Assembly: GCA_009760855.2 (NCBI GenBank)
Contig: WPIO01000097.1
Span: 374,001-434,000, forward strand
Direction: 5' to 3'
DNA length: 60,000 bases
Source of the DNA: Cristatella mucedo
Lineage: Eukaryota; Bryozoa; Phylactolaemata; Cristatellidae
Shown here: positions 33,392 through 44,334 of the stretch, in pieces
Layout of the letters: every line of letters begins with the position of its first letter
Position numbering within the stretch: position 1 is the stretch's first letter
Translations under genes and position numbers: made by a program
The notes under the pieces: generated by a model
Told to the model about the DNA's origin: nothing
Databases searched by the model: none
Seen by the model: the letters and a program-made list of their open reading frames with translations, nothing else

Positions 33392-33841
33392 AGGCCAAGC
33401 ATCGTACAACCCGCTTTTCGGAATCCAACAGTCTAGAAATACCTCGTACAAACCTTAAATCCTTTGGAGACCGTGCATTTAGTTCATATGCTCCCAAAGC
33501 CTGGAACTCCCTCCCGACCTGCGTCAAAACATCCCCTGACCTGACCACATTTAAAAGAAACCTAAAAACACTCCTATTTAGGACAGCATTTAGTGGGTCC
33601 CTGTGATTCGTCCTTGATGTGCTTATGCGTGCTGACACTGTGCATGCTGCCACTAACCACATTTGCATGCTGACCCTGTGCATGTCACCCCTAACCATAT
33701 TATTCATTTTGTTTGTTTTTCAAGCATGATTTTACTTACCATTCAACTGCATTTCACTTTACAGCAAATGTAAAGTGCCTAGAAAGAGATTAAGTTCTCT
33801 GAGGGTGCTTTATCAAGTGAATTATTATTATTATTATTATT
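33392..33841 (+). mobile_element. Young 5'-truncated LINE-A insertion with 7-bp target duplication
   Basis: Encodes the C-terminal KSFGDRAFSSYAPKAWNSLP and KTLLFRTAF motifs in one frame, then the 3' UTR and tail ending in ATT repeats. It is flanked by ATATTTC at 33,385-33,391 and 33,842-33,848. Removing the insert and one flank restores the older LINE-A sequence exactly in register. This is the best-defined insertion event in the window. Confidence 0.93.
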
Positions 33842-34835
33842 ATATTTCTTGTAACCTTCGCTCGGAATCTGGGCGTCCTTTTGCAAAATGACTTGTCCCT
33901 AGATGAGCACGCCAGCTTCAAAGTCAAGTGTGCCTTCTTCTAACTATGTACCATTGCAAAACTTTGGGCCTGTTGATATACGAACGCTACAGCCAGGCTG
34001 GTCCAAGCTCTCATGGCATCCTGACTTGACTTCTGTAGCTTCCAGATCTTCCTGCAAGTGTAATAACACCCTCTCAGTTGGTGCAAAACTTGGCAGCTAG
34101 GCCTATTTGTCGTAAACGTTGTAGCTGCATCGTTATGCGGCTGCTCACCTGTCTGCACTGGCTGTCCACCAACCAGCGTCTCGACGTCAGGATCCGGTCA
34201 CTCACCTTCGGGTTCCTCCATTCCCTTGCTCTGACCTGTGACCTGTCTGGCCTATCTACTCCACATGAATTACTTTCACTTTAGGATTGCTCTTCAGGCT
34301 CTAGCCGATCGCCTCTGACTTCAAATCTCTCGAAGACCGTACCTTCAGTTGCTATGATTTTAAAGCTTGGAACTCACTATCATCGACTGACATCAAGTCA
34401 TCTCTCGATTTGACGACATTCACAAAGGAGCTGAAACCTACCTGTTCCATGCAGCCTTTGCTCTGTCCGAATGAATTGTCTTTCTTTGTGGTTGCCCATT
34501 AGCTAACCTTGCAAGTCGTAACCAAGGACAACAAGAGCATGCTCTTATATTACTTTCATCGGACTTGTTTTTTCCTGTGCTTATGTTTGGTTGTGCATAA
34601 TTGAATGAGAATTACTGATCGATGGTCCTACTAATCAGCAGCTGCGAGTCATCTGAGTCCTTTTGCATGTTTGTCTTAATATGATGACTGTCTGCTTTTG
34701 CATGCTCGACTAAGTTGGATACCTTGCTTTTTATTTGCTATGGGTGATTGCTTCTCTGGCAGTGAGTTGTAAAGTACCTGAATAGAAATTAAGTTCTCTT
34801 AGTGTGCTATACAAGAAACATAGGCTATCATTGTT

Positions 34836-35152
34836 ATTACTATTACTGTAATTATAGAGATGAAAAGGTGACATCTGCATAATATGATAATTAAGAGCAT
34901 GAACAAGGGTTTGAAACTCCGATGTAAGCTTAGCAGATGAAACCAAGGGGGAACTAATCTGCAGGCGTTAAGATACTCCCTTTGAGGTTAAGATAAGGGA
35001 CATCAGTTTAGTTTATGCAGTTGGCGAAAAGTAGGTAAAATATTGCATAATTGTTCAAAAGGTTCTTCAACTCATTGTTACGAGAAGAAAGGCTTGCTTG
35101 GTTGATTTTGGTGGGGCGATTTGATTTTGCTTGGGCGATGGTTGGTCGATAT
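34836..35152. other. Unassigned stretch left of the palindrome
   Basis: AT-rich, with no repeat assigned. The 63-codon minus frame ending near 35,199 is not supported. Confidence 0.35.
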
Positions 35153-35213
35153 GACGAAAGAAACAGGTGATACGGCAGATTTAAAATCTGCCGTATCACC
35201 TGTTTCTTTCGTC
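35153..35213. repeat. 61-bp perfect palindrome
   Basis: The 30-base arm GACGAAAGAAACAGGTGATA, CGGCAGATTT (35,153-35,182) is followed by a single A and then its exact reverse complement to 35,213. The match continues outward for about 7 more bases with two mismatches (TCGATAT against TCGACGT). Transcribed, it would form a near-perfect hairpin. No other copy of either arm was noticed in the window. It could be a fold-back transposon, a small RNA hairpin, a recent local inversion, or an assembly artefact. Confidence 0.95.
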
Positions 35214-35607
35214 ACGTCGAATCTTACCTATCGAAGCATAGAGTTGTGTAACCATAACACCCCCTGTTTCAAAGCTTGACGATTGCTGATGAATAAATTG
35301 TCGGCATAGTCAAGAAGCTATTTTCAATAGAAATATACTAGGCACAGCCTAATTATGCTGGTGCATATTTGATGTGGTGCAACACCGAAATAGCCTTCAA
35401 AAAGGTAACCGAGTCGTAAGTCTAAAGTTGCTTCTGAAGCTGCTACCAAAACGAGCTCATTTTTTGTGTTTTCTTGGCTGATACGCCAACCAAGGAACAT
35501 CAGGCACTGCTTCCCACTAATGCTGTTTTCACGTGTGTGGAATTCTGGTCGAAACTATTTGGCCTGGGTTTTTAAAAGACTGCAATACTTATGAGCTAGG
35601 TTGTGCC
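35214..35607. other. Unassigned stretch
   Basis: Nothing recognised between the palindrome and the SINE-A. Confidence 0.35.
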
Positions 35608-35775
35608 AAGTGGGCATACCAGTTGCTTTCATGACCTCGGTCCCGAGGTCGTGGGTTCGATTCCTGCGGTGGGCGATCCTTTATCGCCACTGCAAGCGGT
35701 GGTGATAGCCGTAAAGGCTCTTCTGTCGCTATACAAAAAAGGCTGTTTAAGCAGCTGGGATTTATTTATTACCAG
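35608..35775 (+). mobile_element. SINE-A copy, best-preserved
   Basis: Plus-strand SINE-A with the intact hairpin CGACCTCGG-like/CCGAGGTCG and B box GGGTTCGATTCC. It then has GCGATCCTTTATCGCC, the CACTGCAAGCGGTGGTGATA hairpin, CTCTTCTGTCGCTATAC, GGCTGTTTAAGCAGCTGGG and a TTTATTTATTA tail. It is a good reference copy for the family. Confidence 0.9.
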
Positions 35776-35776
35776 A

Positions 35777-35780
<4 letters not shown>

Positions 35781-35853
<73 letters not shown>

Positions 35854-35866
35854 GTATATATATATA
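35781..35866. repeat. (CA)n then (TA)n compound microsatellite
   Basis: About 31 CA units followed by a TA-rich run with one TG. It begins five bases after the SINE-A tail, so it may have expanded from the SINE end. More AT-rich DNA follows to 35,930. Confidence 0.95.
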
Positions 35867-35939
35867 ACTGTATAGCCATGTATATAAATATATATATATA
35901 TATATTTATATATTTATTTATTTGTGTACATGGCTATGC

Positions 35940-36265
35940 AGTTATTCATTCAGCTTTAGCTCTGCAGGTCCAAGACTGTGGAACGACAACTACTCTCCTA
36001 CTGCCGACTTTGGCTCATCCTTTTCAGTGGTCCTGAGCTGCTACTTCTATGCTACTCACTACCTCAGCTGCTCTCCTGACTCTGCTATGCTTCCCACTTT
36101 CTCTTTGTTTCGTGAGATGAAATCTGTTGGCCACCGAATGCGTACCGAAAGCTGCTTAGGCTGCGAATGCGCTATACAAAACTCTCCCTTGTAACACCCA
36201 CTTAGTCTGTATGGCTTTGTAGAGTTACAGACGGAGATACATTGCATTACATTCACTCTGTCCAT
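35940..36265 (+). mobile_element. LINE-B 3' end, copy 3 (best copy)
   Basis: A 90-codon frame contains SSAGPRLWNDNYSPTADFGS, a recognisable C-terminal LINE motif (usually AGPRLWN.LP). The 3' UTR ends GCGCTATACAAAACTCTC, TTGTAACACCCACTTAG, TAGAGTTACAGACGGAG. It has a different tail from LINE-A, so a different lineage. Confidence 0.72.
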
Positions 36266-36649
36266 AAAGCCATGCTGTGCCCCCAGAATCGATGATTGTT
36301 GTGACTCTGCACAAACTAGGCGTACAGCGACTAATTAAGCAAGCACACGTGAAGCAGAATTAATTTTGAAGGCAGGACCAAAGTGAATAGGCAATTCTTG
36401 GCGTCTTCCCAAGAAATATTTGAAAAATAATGTTTCGCCCTAAATATAATCCGAAACCCTAATTAGGCACCATCGAGGAAATCAAGGATCAGCTAGATCG
36501 GTGGCTGCTGCATTGATGGGCAGTGCTAGTGGGTGGGGGAGTATAGACCACGTGCTCCTCTGTAGCAGCTGGACCCTGATCTGGTGTCACTCGCTAGTTA
36601 CTAGAATCAGCACCCAAGTAACACTTCTTTTTTGGACTTCTGGGACATA
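36266..36649. other. Unassigned stretch
   Basis: No gene or repeat recognised. Confidence 0.35.
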
Positions 36650-38960
36650 GCAGTGTTTATGAGGCTGTGGAGTCACGTTTCTAAAAAGCAGTAATTTTTG
36701 AAAAACAGCTGTTCACTTTTTTTATTTAGTTTTTAATTTTTAAAGCAGCTTTTTTACTGGTTTTTTTAATTTTTTCCCTAATTTTACAATCAATAGCTTA
36801 TTTTTATGATGAAAACTATTTTAAGATATACATCTTTCGTGATAAGTTCTAAATCATTACTTGTTTACTCCTTATAAAAATATTTCAAGAATGTAAGTGC
36901 AGCATTAAACGACTTGCTTGAGAGACGAGATCTTAATTTTGTACAGAAATTAATAGACTGAAAAAAACTCGTTTAACTTCGGCTGATGTCGGTTTAATAA
37001 ATATAATTGTGTTGTACAATTTCTGGAGATTTTCAGTTTGCTGCCAGAGTTCCTGAAGAGCTGAGTTCGGACTTGTGTCATTTGAAGCTGTCTTGCCCTC
37101 CGACGGCAATTGACGATCCCTCTTTTTGATGTAAAAAATTTAATTCATCTAGAAAAGATAAGTTCACACTTGTATATTTTGACGGCTCCTCGACAACAAT
37201 TTCTACATAGTTGACTCCAAATGGACGAGACAGTAGATTTCCTGCGAAATTTAGCTTAGTTTTGACGTGGCGACGGATGGATCTTTGAGACTCCGCAAGA
37301 GGTTCATGACGTTCTCGTTCAGTTGCTATTTAATGCGTCATTATTAATTTTCCATGAGTTTGGTACTGATGTCATTATTCAGGTTAGAGAGATTGTTGAA
37401 CATGAATTCTAAAATTATGTCAGCATTAATCAACATCGCGTCTTCTCGACTTACATTTTCAACAACAAGTCACAGGTTCCATTGCCTCCAGAAAAGTTTA
37501 GAGAACATCAAAATCCAATGTCTTAATCATTTTCAGTACCTTGAATTTGGTTAGTGTCTCGAGGATGGCAACTTCTGTCTTTAATAGCGGCTCTAACCTT
37601 GTTGTGACGGAGTTCCAGCTCATCTTCACATCAAGATGCAGTTTGATGCAGCAAGATGCGTCCGAACTCAGCTTTTACTTTGGGTTGAAAGATATTATTT
37701 CGAAAAGTATATTTTTTGATGAATTTAATACCAGCTTGCATGATTTCTTGAGCAGATCGTGGTAATCGAAGTCTCCTTCTAATGTATCATTGCTGATCAG
37801 TTCCAAGTCTGTACCTGCTTCAAAATTGCCCGTTTCATCCATAACGTCGCCTTCCAGGTTGTATCGTTCATCTTGGTACTCTTTTTGTACAATGTGTCAC
37901 ATACTCCTAGGTACAGACCACGGTTTAAGCAGAACTTTTCGATGACACCGATGTGGCTAATGCATTTCTTATTTACTGCAGCGCTGTCCTGAATAGATTC
38001 CACCAAATCCTTCTCGATTTTTTATTCCAAAAACGCTCAAATGCCGTTTAATTGATTCGACCAAATCGAGAGCTGTGCACGGAACTAAATATGCGAACAA
38101 GACCCGTCTTAATTGTTGTTTTATCGCTGCTATCATGAATGTTGACTCGACAGAATCTCATGGTTTTGTGTTCATCCACAGTCATGCTAAACTTGACTCC
38201 TCTCAAGTTTTCCACTGATGTCGGCAATTGTTTTGTTTCTCTTTTCTTCGTAATCATCATGCACCAGCTTCATCATATCACTTTCGTTTGTTAGGAATTT
38301 GAATCCGTCCCGTGAGATTGATTGCCGAACATACTTGTTTCTAGCGATAGATCTGATTGATATTCCAGCACTAGCCAGATCGGTAACAATCTCCATCAGG
38401 CTCTTTCGCCCCAGGAAACCGGCAATCTTTATTTCTCGTATTTTTCACGGCTCTTCCTTGGATGTACACCTTCCAGAAAGTTTTTTCAAAATTAATTCCA
38501 TGTATTTTCAGATGATTCTTCAACGTTGTCATGGAATTTTCAGAACATTTGACGAGTTTATAGCACTGCTCACATTGACCTTCTAGCTCTTCTGTGATTG
38601 GATTCTTTTGTTTTACTGCTTATTCCCAAACTGAAGACGTAGCTGAAAAGAACATCAACATTTGTTGATACCACAAGATTAATTTAATTATTATCTTACT
38701 TATTTTTTTAAAATTGCACTTTAATTTTAGTTTTTAGTCAATTCGATAAAAATCGCATCATAACAATTCACTAACACATTAAAAAGAAATTAGAAAAATT
38801 CTGGTACATAGTTCATATCCATTGTGAGTTTTGGAGCTCTAGTTTGTGTAGTATCTTTTTGTTTAAAAATGTCCGTTAGAAATAATAAGCAGAAAAAACA
38901 GCTTCTTACTTTTTATTTCGGGTAAAAACAGCTGTTTTACTGTTGCTGTTCAACCGTTAC
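36650..38960 (-). mobile_element. hAT-type DNA transposon remnant, AT-rich
   Basis: A 2.3-kb block that is clearly more AT-rich than its surroundings and encodes a broken hAT transposase on the minus strand. Near the left edge lies CAGTGTTTATGAGGCTGTGG (36,656), which resembles hAT ends starting CAG.G. Both ends also carry AAAACAGCTGTT motifs (36,701 and 38,930) in inverted arrangement. An 8-bp target duplication was not identified, so the boundaries are approximate. Confidence 0.7.
37100..38592 (-). pseudogene. hAT transposase with BED zinc finger (broken)
   Basis: Reading the minus strand from 38,592: a BED-type finger with CEQC...LKNHLKIH (two Cys, then His-x3-His; about 38,580-38,500). 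Next come MEIVTDLASAGISIRSIARN (38,396), KFSMTVDEHKTM and TTIKTGLVRI (38,190-38,090), a block typical of the catalytic RNase H-like fold. Then IGVIEKFCLNRGLYLGVCD (37,940), and MSWNSVTTRLEPLLK (about 37,620), the WNS motif near the C-terminal part. Frameshifts lie near 38,230 and 38,050, with later stops. The enzyme would have moved its own element by cut-and-paste. Confidence 0.82.
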
Positions 38961-39351
38961 CAGAGACCCTACCGTGGAGGTACTACTAATGATTTAAACA
39001 TTGCTTCTAAATATAAGTAGTAAACGAGTTAAAGAGTATTGCTACTGTTGATGCACTGTGCTTCAATCGTTAGCGATATGAAACATCTACTACAAATACT
39101 ATAAACAGGCTCTTTCCATACGACTGCTAAAGTAAAAAGAAGCCCGACTGACAGCCAATGCACACTCCAGGTGCTGAGCTTCTACAGCTAACAAAAGATG
39201 TCAATAATAATAGCATTACCGGTATTTTCTTGTCTTTTCTGTCAGCTTATTTGTTCACCTTCACTATCAAAGCTGAAACTGTGTCTGTTTTGCCAATTTG
39301 GTGTTTCAGCCTCCCCTTGTCGGTAAAATGAGTAATCTCATATACATTTAG

Positions 39352-39353
<2 letters not shown>
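38961..39353. other. Unassigned stretch
   Basis: No gene recognised between the hAT remnant and the GT tract. Confidence 0.35.

Positions 39354-39405
<52 letters not shown>
39354..39405. repeat. (GT)n microsatellite
   Basis: About 25 pure GT units. Confidence 0.97.
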
Positions 39406-39406
<1 letters not shown>

Positions 39407-39619
39407 ACGTGCACGCGAGTGTGTGTACACCACACATGTAGGTATGTCTCTTATCCCCAGCACACCACTGTACAGGGATACAGCGACCGCCGATTCATAT
39501 GATGCTGATTTTCTTGATGATGTCTAACTAAGGTTTTGGGTAACTTTTAGGGCAAAACAGCCTCATTTTTCAAACTTTTCTTTGGCAGATGTCACGGATC
39601 GCCAGTTCACTTTGGTGTT

Positions 39620-39695
39620 AATAATAATAATACATTTTTTATAGTGCCCTCGGAGAAATCAATCTCTTTCTAGGCACTTGACATTTATTTTGTCT
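39620..39695 (-). mobile_element. LINE-A type 3' tail, minus strand
   Basis: The plus strand reads TAATAATAATACATTTT, AGTGCCCTCGGAGAAATCAA, TCTCTTTCTAGGCACTT, the complement of the LINE-A hairpin with its ATT tail. No coding part is attached. Confidence 0.82.
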
Positions 39696-40299
39696 TCAGA
39701 ATGAGCTCTGCATTGTCATATGAAGGTTAAAGTGGCCGTGTCACCTCTAGCTTTGCGAGCACTCATAAGGAACATCGATCGGTTACAGCATGACTTTATG
39801 GCCAGCGTGTGCATACAGATATATGTATAATTGAGCAGTAGGGTGGAGTTGTTGGGGTTATCCCCACGTGCTTGAACCTACGAAAGTAGAGCACTGGTTG
39901 TTTTTTGTATCACAAACCTCGGCAAATGTAATTATCTTTAAAATGTACATGTGTTGAGGCAGTACACTTGAATTCCAAGTCATTTAAAGCCAAGGCTAAA
40001 AGCCCTGTGCTGAGAGCAGTAGAATAGATCGGTTGAGCACTGGCTCAGAAAGCCAGAGGTTGTGGGATTGTTGCCCATGCGAGGCAAAACATATCTGCTC
40101 TCAGTACCACAGCAAATGGCCTTTGGGTCGTTCTGTGTAATGAGATCGGTATATATTGGCTGTAGATAGCAGAAACTGACCTAGCTCTATGTATAAACGA
40201 TGCTGCATTAGCTGGGGCGCAGACAGGACGACGGGACTGGGGTGGGGTGAGAGGTTAGTGCATAGGCTTGTGAAGGTTACAACAAAAAGTTACGATAAA
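39696..40299. other. Unassigned stretch with a tRNA-like patch
   Basis: At 40,025-40,085 GGTTGAGCACTGGCTCAGAA and AGGTTGTGGGATTGTTGCCC look like a degraded tRNA-like SINE head. They do not match SINE-A or SINE-B beyond that. Confidence 0.35.
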
Positions 40300-40960
40300 T
40301 TGTGTGCGTAGCACCGTAAGAGAACTGGAGGTTTTTCTAGGAAATGTAGATATTTTGGAAAGCAAGCATGTCAACAGATTAGCGTTAACGTGCCCAATTT
40401 CGGGACATGTAGGCATTATAAAGAACAACTCGCAGGGATGGAGCAAATGATGTGAGTAACAGGTAGGGTTTTATATTCGTTTTAAATATTCGGAAGTCAG
40501 GTGATATTGTGACGGCAGTTGGTTGTGAGTTCCAATCTTTGGGAGCATAGTAACTGAATTTTTTGAAGTCAGTTAGGGACACAAGTAACCCAGACCTGGT
40601 GTGAAACTTATTGAGATAGGTAGGCCTAAGCAAACTAATGGAGTGAACTAAAGATGGGTGGGGGTCCGAGGCCTCTTAGAAAATCCTAAAGAAGGAAGTC
40701 TTTTATCCAGACGTGAAGTCGTGAAGGGTGCTGCTGCCCCCTCCCACTTACTGCTGCTGTATTGATCTGGCTGAGCGAATCCGTTGGAACCTAAGGATCC
40801 TAGATGCATTGGCACCTTGCAGTCTTGAGCAATGTTGACTCTGCAGGAAGGAGCCATGACATTTGTGACATTTATAAACCGCTGGAAGTGTTTTGAGCTG
40901 AATCTGCTGCTCACTAGGAAGCCAGTGTAGGTGTTCACATCCATATTCATGAGTTAATAT
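40300..40960 (-). mobile_element. LINE-C, RT thumb to 3' tail, minus strand
   Basis: The minus strand encodes LHWLPSEQQIQLKTL (about 40,920), then, in a second frame, SLTDFKKFSYYAPKDWNSQP and DFRIFKTNIKPYLL (40,590-40,460). It ends near 40,305 in a decayed LINE-type tail (GCACCGTAAGAGAACT on the plus strand). The protein motifs match LINE-A only moderately, so this is a diverged lineage. Confidence 0.72.
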
Positions 40961-41841
40961 TGTTAATATTGTTAATACTAATATTGTCTACACGCCTCAT
41001 TTCCTGACCTATTGTATCTTCCCTGTGCTATACATATAATGGCAGCAGTTGTGAGCGTTGTCTGAAGCCAATAACCAAAGGGTGGATATAAATCGTGTTC
41101 ACATTTGTTGATTGCTAGTTGCACCATGCGATTCATTTGCTTATACTTAGTCAGCAATTTGCATAGTAATCTGCCTTTTGCTAGGTTACCAATGGCTATT
41201 TAGCTTCCGATATGTGACAGATTCCGACCTGTGGCAGGGGCACGGTATGCAAGCGAGTGGCTGTCGTTGCGAGCCATATGAAGTTTCCCCCAACCACAGG
41301 GCTGACTCTGAAGGACTGCCAAGTGTTAGCTTAAGAATTGTCATCATATTGAGGAGAGAGTTGCATATGGATTATAAACATCTAAGCCTGCTGAGCGACT
41401 ATTTGGTCGATGCTAAAATATGGTCGACCGTGAAGGAGGAGGCGATAGGCATGACCAATAGGCCAAACCATGCAGGCAGATATGCCAAACCAAGCAGGGG
41501 TGCAATGGCCAGGCAGATGGCTCTGTTATTAGTGGGGAAAGGAGGGGGACACCTAGTTTGCACTAGGGTGCTGGCCAGTACCTTGCCTGCCACTATCCTT
41601 CGGTGATAAGCTGAATCGCTGTCACTGTCGAAGCAGGAGTGAGGCAGCAGCTTCGAGGTGCCACAGGCTTTCTCATGCTCACCGGCCTCCGTGCATGTGC
41701 CTCGGTGAGCCATCGTCAGAGTATGTGCCATGCATGCAAACAGCGAGACACCGCGTGTGCTGGGCCGTCACTCGATGCAGTGCGGTCCATACCCCCTTTC
41801 CAGCTGGTTGTTACATGTTCTAGACGGTTTCTTTGCTTCAG
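40961..41841. other. Unassigned stretch
   Basis: Frames of 142 codons (41,178-41,606, plus) and 110 codons (41,399-41,731, minus) overlap. Neither has a recognised domain. No transposon match. Confidence 0.35.
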
Positions 41842-41976
41842 ATGGGGTCTGAAATAGTTTCACGTGCCTTAAGCGATCTATTGTGCCTATGCATGCATTG
41901 TGCACACTTCTCCATGGCACAGGATTACCTATGCTCATTCTCCAAATGCACCTTTGTAGGTTATCATTCAGTTGAT
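41842..41976 (+). other. Weak candidate exon
   Basis: A pyrimidine-rich acceptor GGTTTCTTTGCTTCAG ends at 41,841. It is followed by an open frame starting ATGGGG and a donor-like GTAAGT at 41,977, giving 135 bp (45 codons). A stronger donor, AACAGGTAAGC, lies at 42,046, but a stop codon sits just before it in this frame. The peptide (MGSEIVSRALSDLL...) matches no family I know. Splice-like sites of this quality occur by chance in long introns. Confidence 0.18.
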
Positions 41977-42045
41977 GTAAGTCCTGAGAAGATTCTGTGG
42001 ACCATTTTTGAAAATGACCAGCTTCAAGTTTCCTATTGCTAACAG

Positions 42046-42447
42046 GTAAGCTGGTCCACTTTACATACATTGTACGTTCCAGATCGGCTCTGCTGCTAGT
42101 GGCAATGCGATGTACTATGCCTCTACCCCCCCCCCCACACACACACGTGCTACCTCCTATTCTTTTGTATAGTGGCTTTAGAAAGGTATCGTGAATATGA
42201 CTTTTCCCAAACCCACTGCTGTGTTTTACACGCTTACAGTTGGGTTCCATGTGGTTTGTTGTGGCCTGCTTTCTTCACAGAACGAGATGTGACAAAAAAA
42301 GGAAAACTACTATTCTGGTGTGCAAGAACTCTGGCAGTTGGCGTGCACCCCTTCGCTAGTTAGCAGCCACCAATCCAGCACGCGAGGCATGCAGTCGAGG
42401 AAGCGCATCTGATCTAGATTGTACAAGAAAAACGGGTCGCAACGAAT
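42046..42447. other. Unassigned stretch
   Basis: Short C run followed by CA repeats at 42,127-42,146. No gene recognised. Confidence 0.35.
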
Positions 42448-42759
42448 TCAGTCTGACTGCCTGTGCTGTGGAGCCGTGGCACCGGTTTGTCGGTAATGCT
42501 CGACTGTAGGGCTGCACAGTCTGGGATGGCTGCACTGGTCGGCCTTATGTCCTCGGTCTCCCCAAACACACACCCGTGAATGTCGCCGGAGAAGCGTCAC
42601 CTTTCTGGCATTTCCAGGAAGTGTTTTGGGAGGATGCAGTGGCAGTGGTTGGAGCAGGAGCTCCGGTTTGGTGGGAGAGTAGGGGTGCCAGATTACTCTG
42701 ACATTTCCAGCTTTGCTCACTCTCGGCGGCTCACTTACAGTTCGTGGCAGTTCCTGCAT
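42448..42759 (-). pseudogene. Possible decayed CCHC zinc-knuckle protein
   Basis: The 103-codon minus frame contains VCVWGDRGHKADQC followed by HPRLC and HYRQTGATA. This resembles paired zinc knuckles of retroelement gag or LINE ORF1 proteins (CxxCGxxGHxxxxC). Two of the expected cysteines are replaced (Trp at one position), so the finger is broken. About 600 bp upstream on the same strand (43,480-43,310) is the open patch WTLNLKPRSGQWEAKFYQIT, which might belong to the same element. Alternative: chance similarity. Confidence 0.3.
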
Positions 42760-44256
42760 GTGTCACGGGTCCCCAGCAGACCTAGCAGCCTCATTACTTT
42801 TTCCTCCGAGCCAACTAGCGGCAGCTCGAAGCTCAGTTCGTTGTTCAGCTCCTGTCATCATGCACGATCGCCCGAGAAGCCCAGCATGCCTCGGAGAGCC
42901 TGACTCGGCTTGCCGGTACGTGTGCGTGCGCAAAGTGAGCCGATCTCTAGTGCCCTCTGCTCTGCCGGCGACCGACTGTGGCGATCCTTGCTGGCGATCC
43001 TTTATCTAGTAAGAGCTGCTCAGCTTCTGGCTCGGGGCCCCCACCGCCATTTTTTCTTTGCTTGAAGAGCATGTGGCTGGTCCTAGCTGCGGGTCACGCG
43101 ATAGTTTTATGTTGTGTGTATGAGCGGCGCTGCGTTCGCGTATGTCTGTATGAGTGTCTGCATGTGTGTGTGTTGGTGCTTGTTTGTGATATCCTGTGAT
43201 CCATCTATGACCCTGCTGCCTGCCATTTCTTTTCGACACGCTTCTCTCATGTTTAGTATACTGTGACCTCGCATGCTGGTCGGTATCTCGCCGTCCTTTA
43301 GCACCCACCAGAATTGTGTAGACCACCTGTTTCAGCTTGCCGTTCGGTGATCTGATAGAACTTGGCTTCCCACTGGCCAGACCTGGGCTTCAGGTTGAGT
43401 GTCCAATCGCCCAGTTCCTTAATATGTCTGTTAGCTTTTTTGCAGCATACCCCCTGCCAAAAATGTAAAGTCATGTCCCCACGCACTGCTCAAGTAAGCC
43501 GGCTGCTTTTGGTGCTTTCCATATGAGTAGACACACTGGCCTCGCTTTTGTAAAGCAATCACTATTGCTTAAATGTAATTGTGGTTTCTGAAAGAGGGCA
43601 CGGCCGACATGCACGGTGCAGCAACTCGTCGAGCTCAAAGCTTTTCATCGTGCTCATGACTCAGTCGCCGAGTGCTGCTACTGATATGAACGATTGCCAA
43701 CCACGGCATCTCATGGCTGCTAAATATCAAGACAAGCAGTGGACCCATTTAAGTGCCTTTGCCAAGGCACGGTATTGAGCAGTTGGTAAAGAAGCCACAC
43801 GAACCATTTCTGCATTGCATCAGCTCTAGATCCTAGTGGCTGGCAGGGTGGCTATCTGCTGCGGGACTGTCCAGGTCAACTTTGCATTGTTAGAATTTCT
43901 TGACTGATTCGGTCTGGACAACATGGTGATGGCAGCACTGCTAGAAATGTTGCAGCCCTCCAGTCCAGCTGCCCTTCTCGACATTTGCAGATTTCGTTCC
44001 AGCAGTCGTGGATTCCCGGGTGCCTTTGGCCCTTTGCTGCCAATCCCAATCTCACCTTCGGGGGGAGTGCTAACACTCTGGCAGCAGTAGAGGCATCGAC
44101 CCGTAATCGAGGCTAGTACCACCGGAGCTCATTCAGGAACACTTGCAGTGCTACATTTTTTTTAATCTAGTAAGCAAGTTTTAGATGTCTCATCGCTGCT
44201 AACAGCAATGACCACTCACCAAGGCTGGCAGCCACGTTTTCGTCCCGGTTTTGTTG

Positions 44257-44261
<5 letters not shown>
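42760..44261. other. Unassigned stretch
   Basis: Includes the minus-strand patch WTLNLKPRSGQWEAKFYQIT (43,400-43,310), preceded by a good acceptor-like ACATTTTTGGCAG on that strand. No other motif. Frames of 60-107 codons are not supported. Confidence 0.35.

Positions 44262-44334
<73 letters not shown>

Larger units (their letters stand above)
32780..34835 (+). mobile_element. Old LINE-A copy split by a SINE-A and a young LINE-A
   Basis: Pieces at 32,780-33,087, 33,251-33,391 and 33,849-34,835 join into one LINE-A colinear with other copies. They cover the RT core (TAATTGCCAAGCATAATCTA at 32,983), GCAGCAAACGTTCTGAAATT at 33,273, CGGAATCTGGGCGTCC at 33,862, the thumb, and a tail near 34,770-34,815. 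The two interruptions are the SINE-A at 33,088-33,250 and the LINE-A at 33,392-33,841. All frames are broken. Confidence 0.82.
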
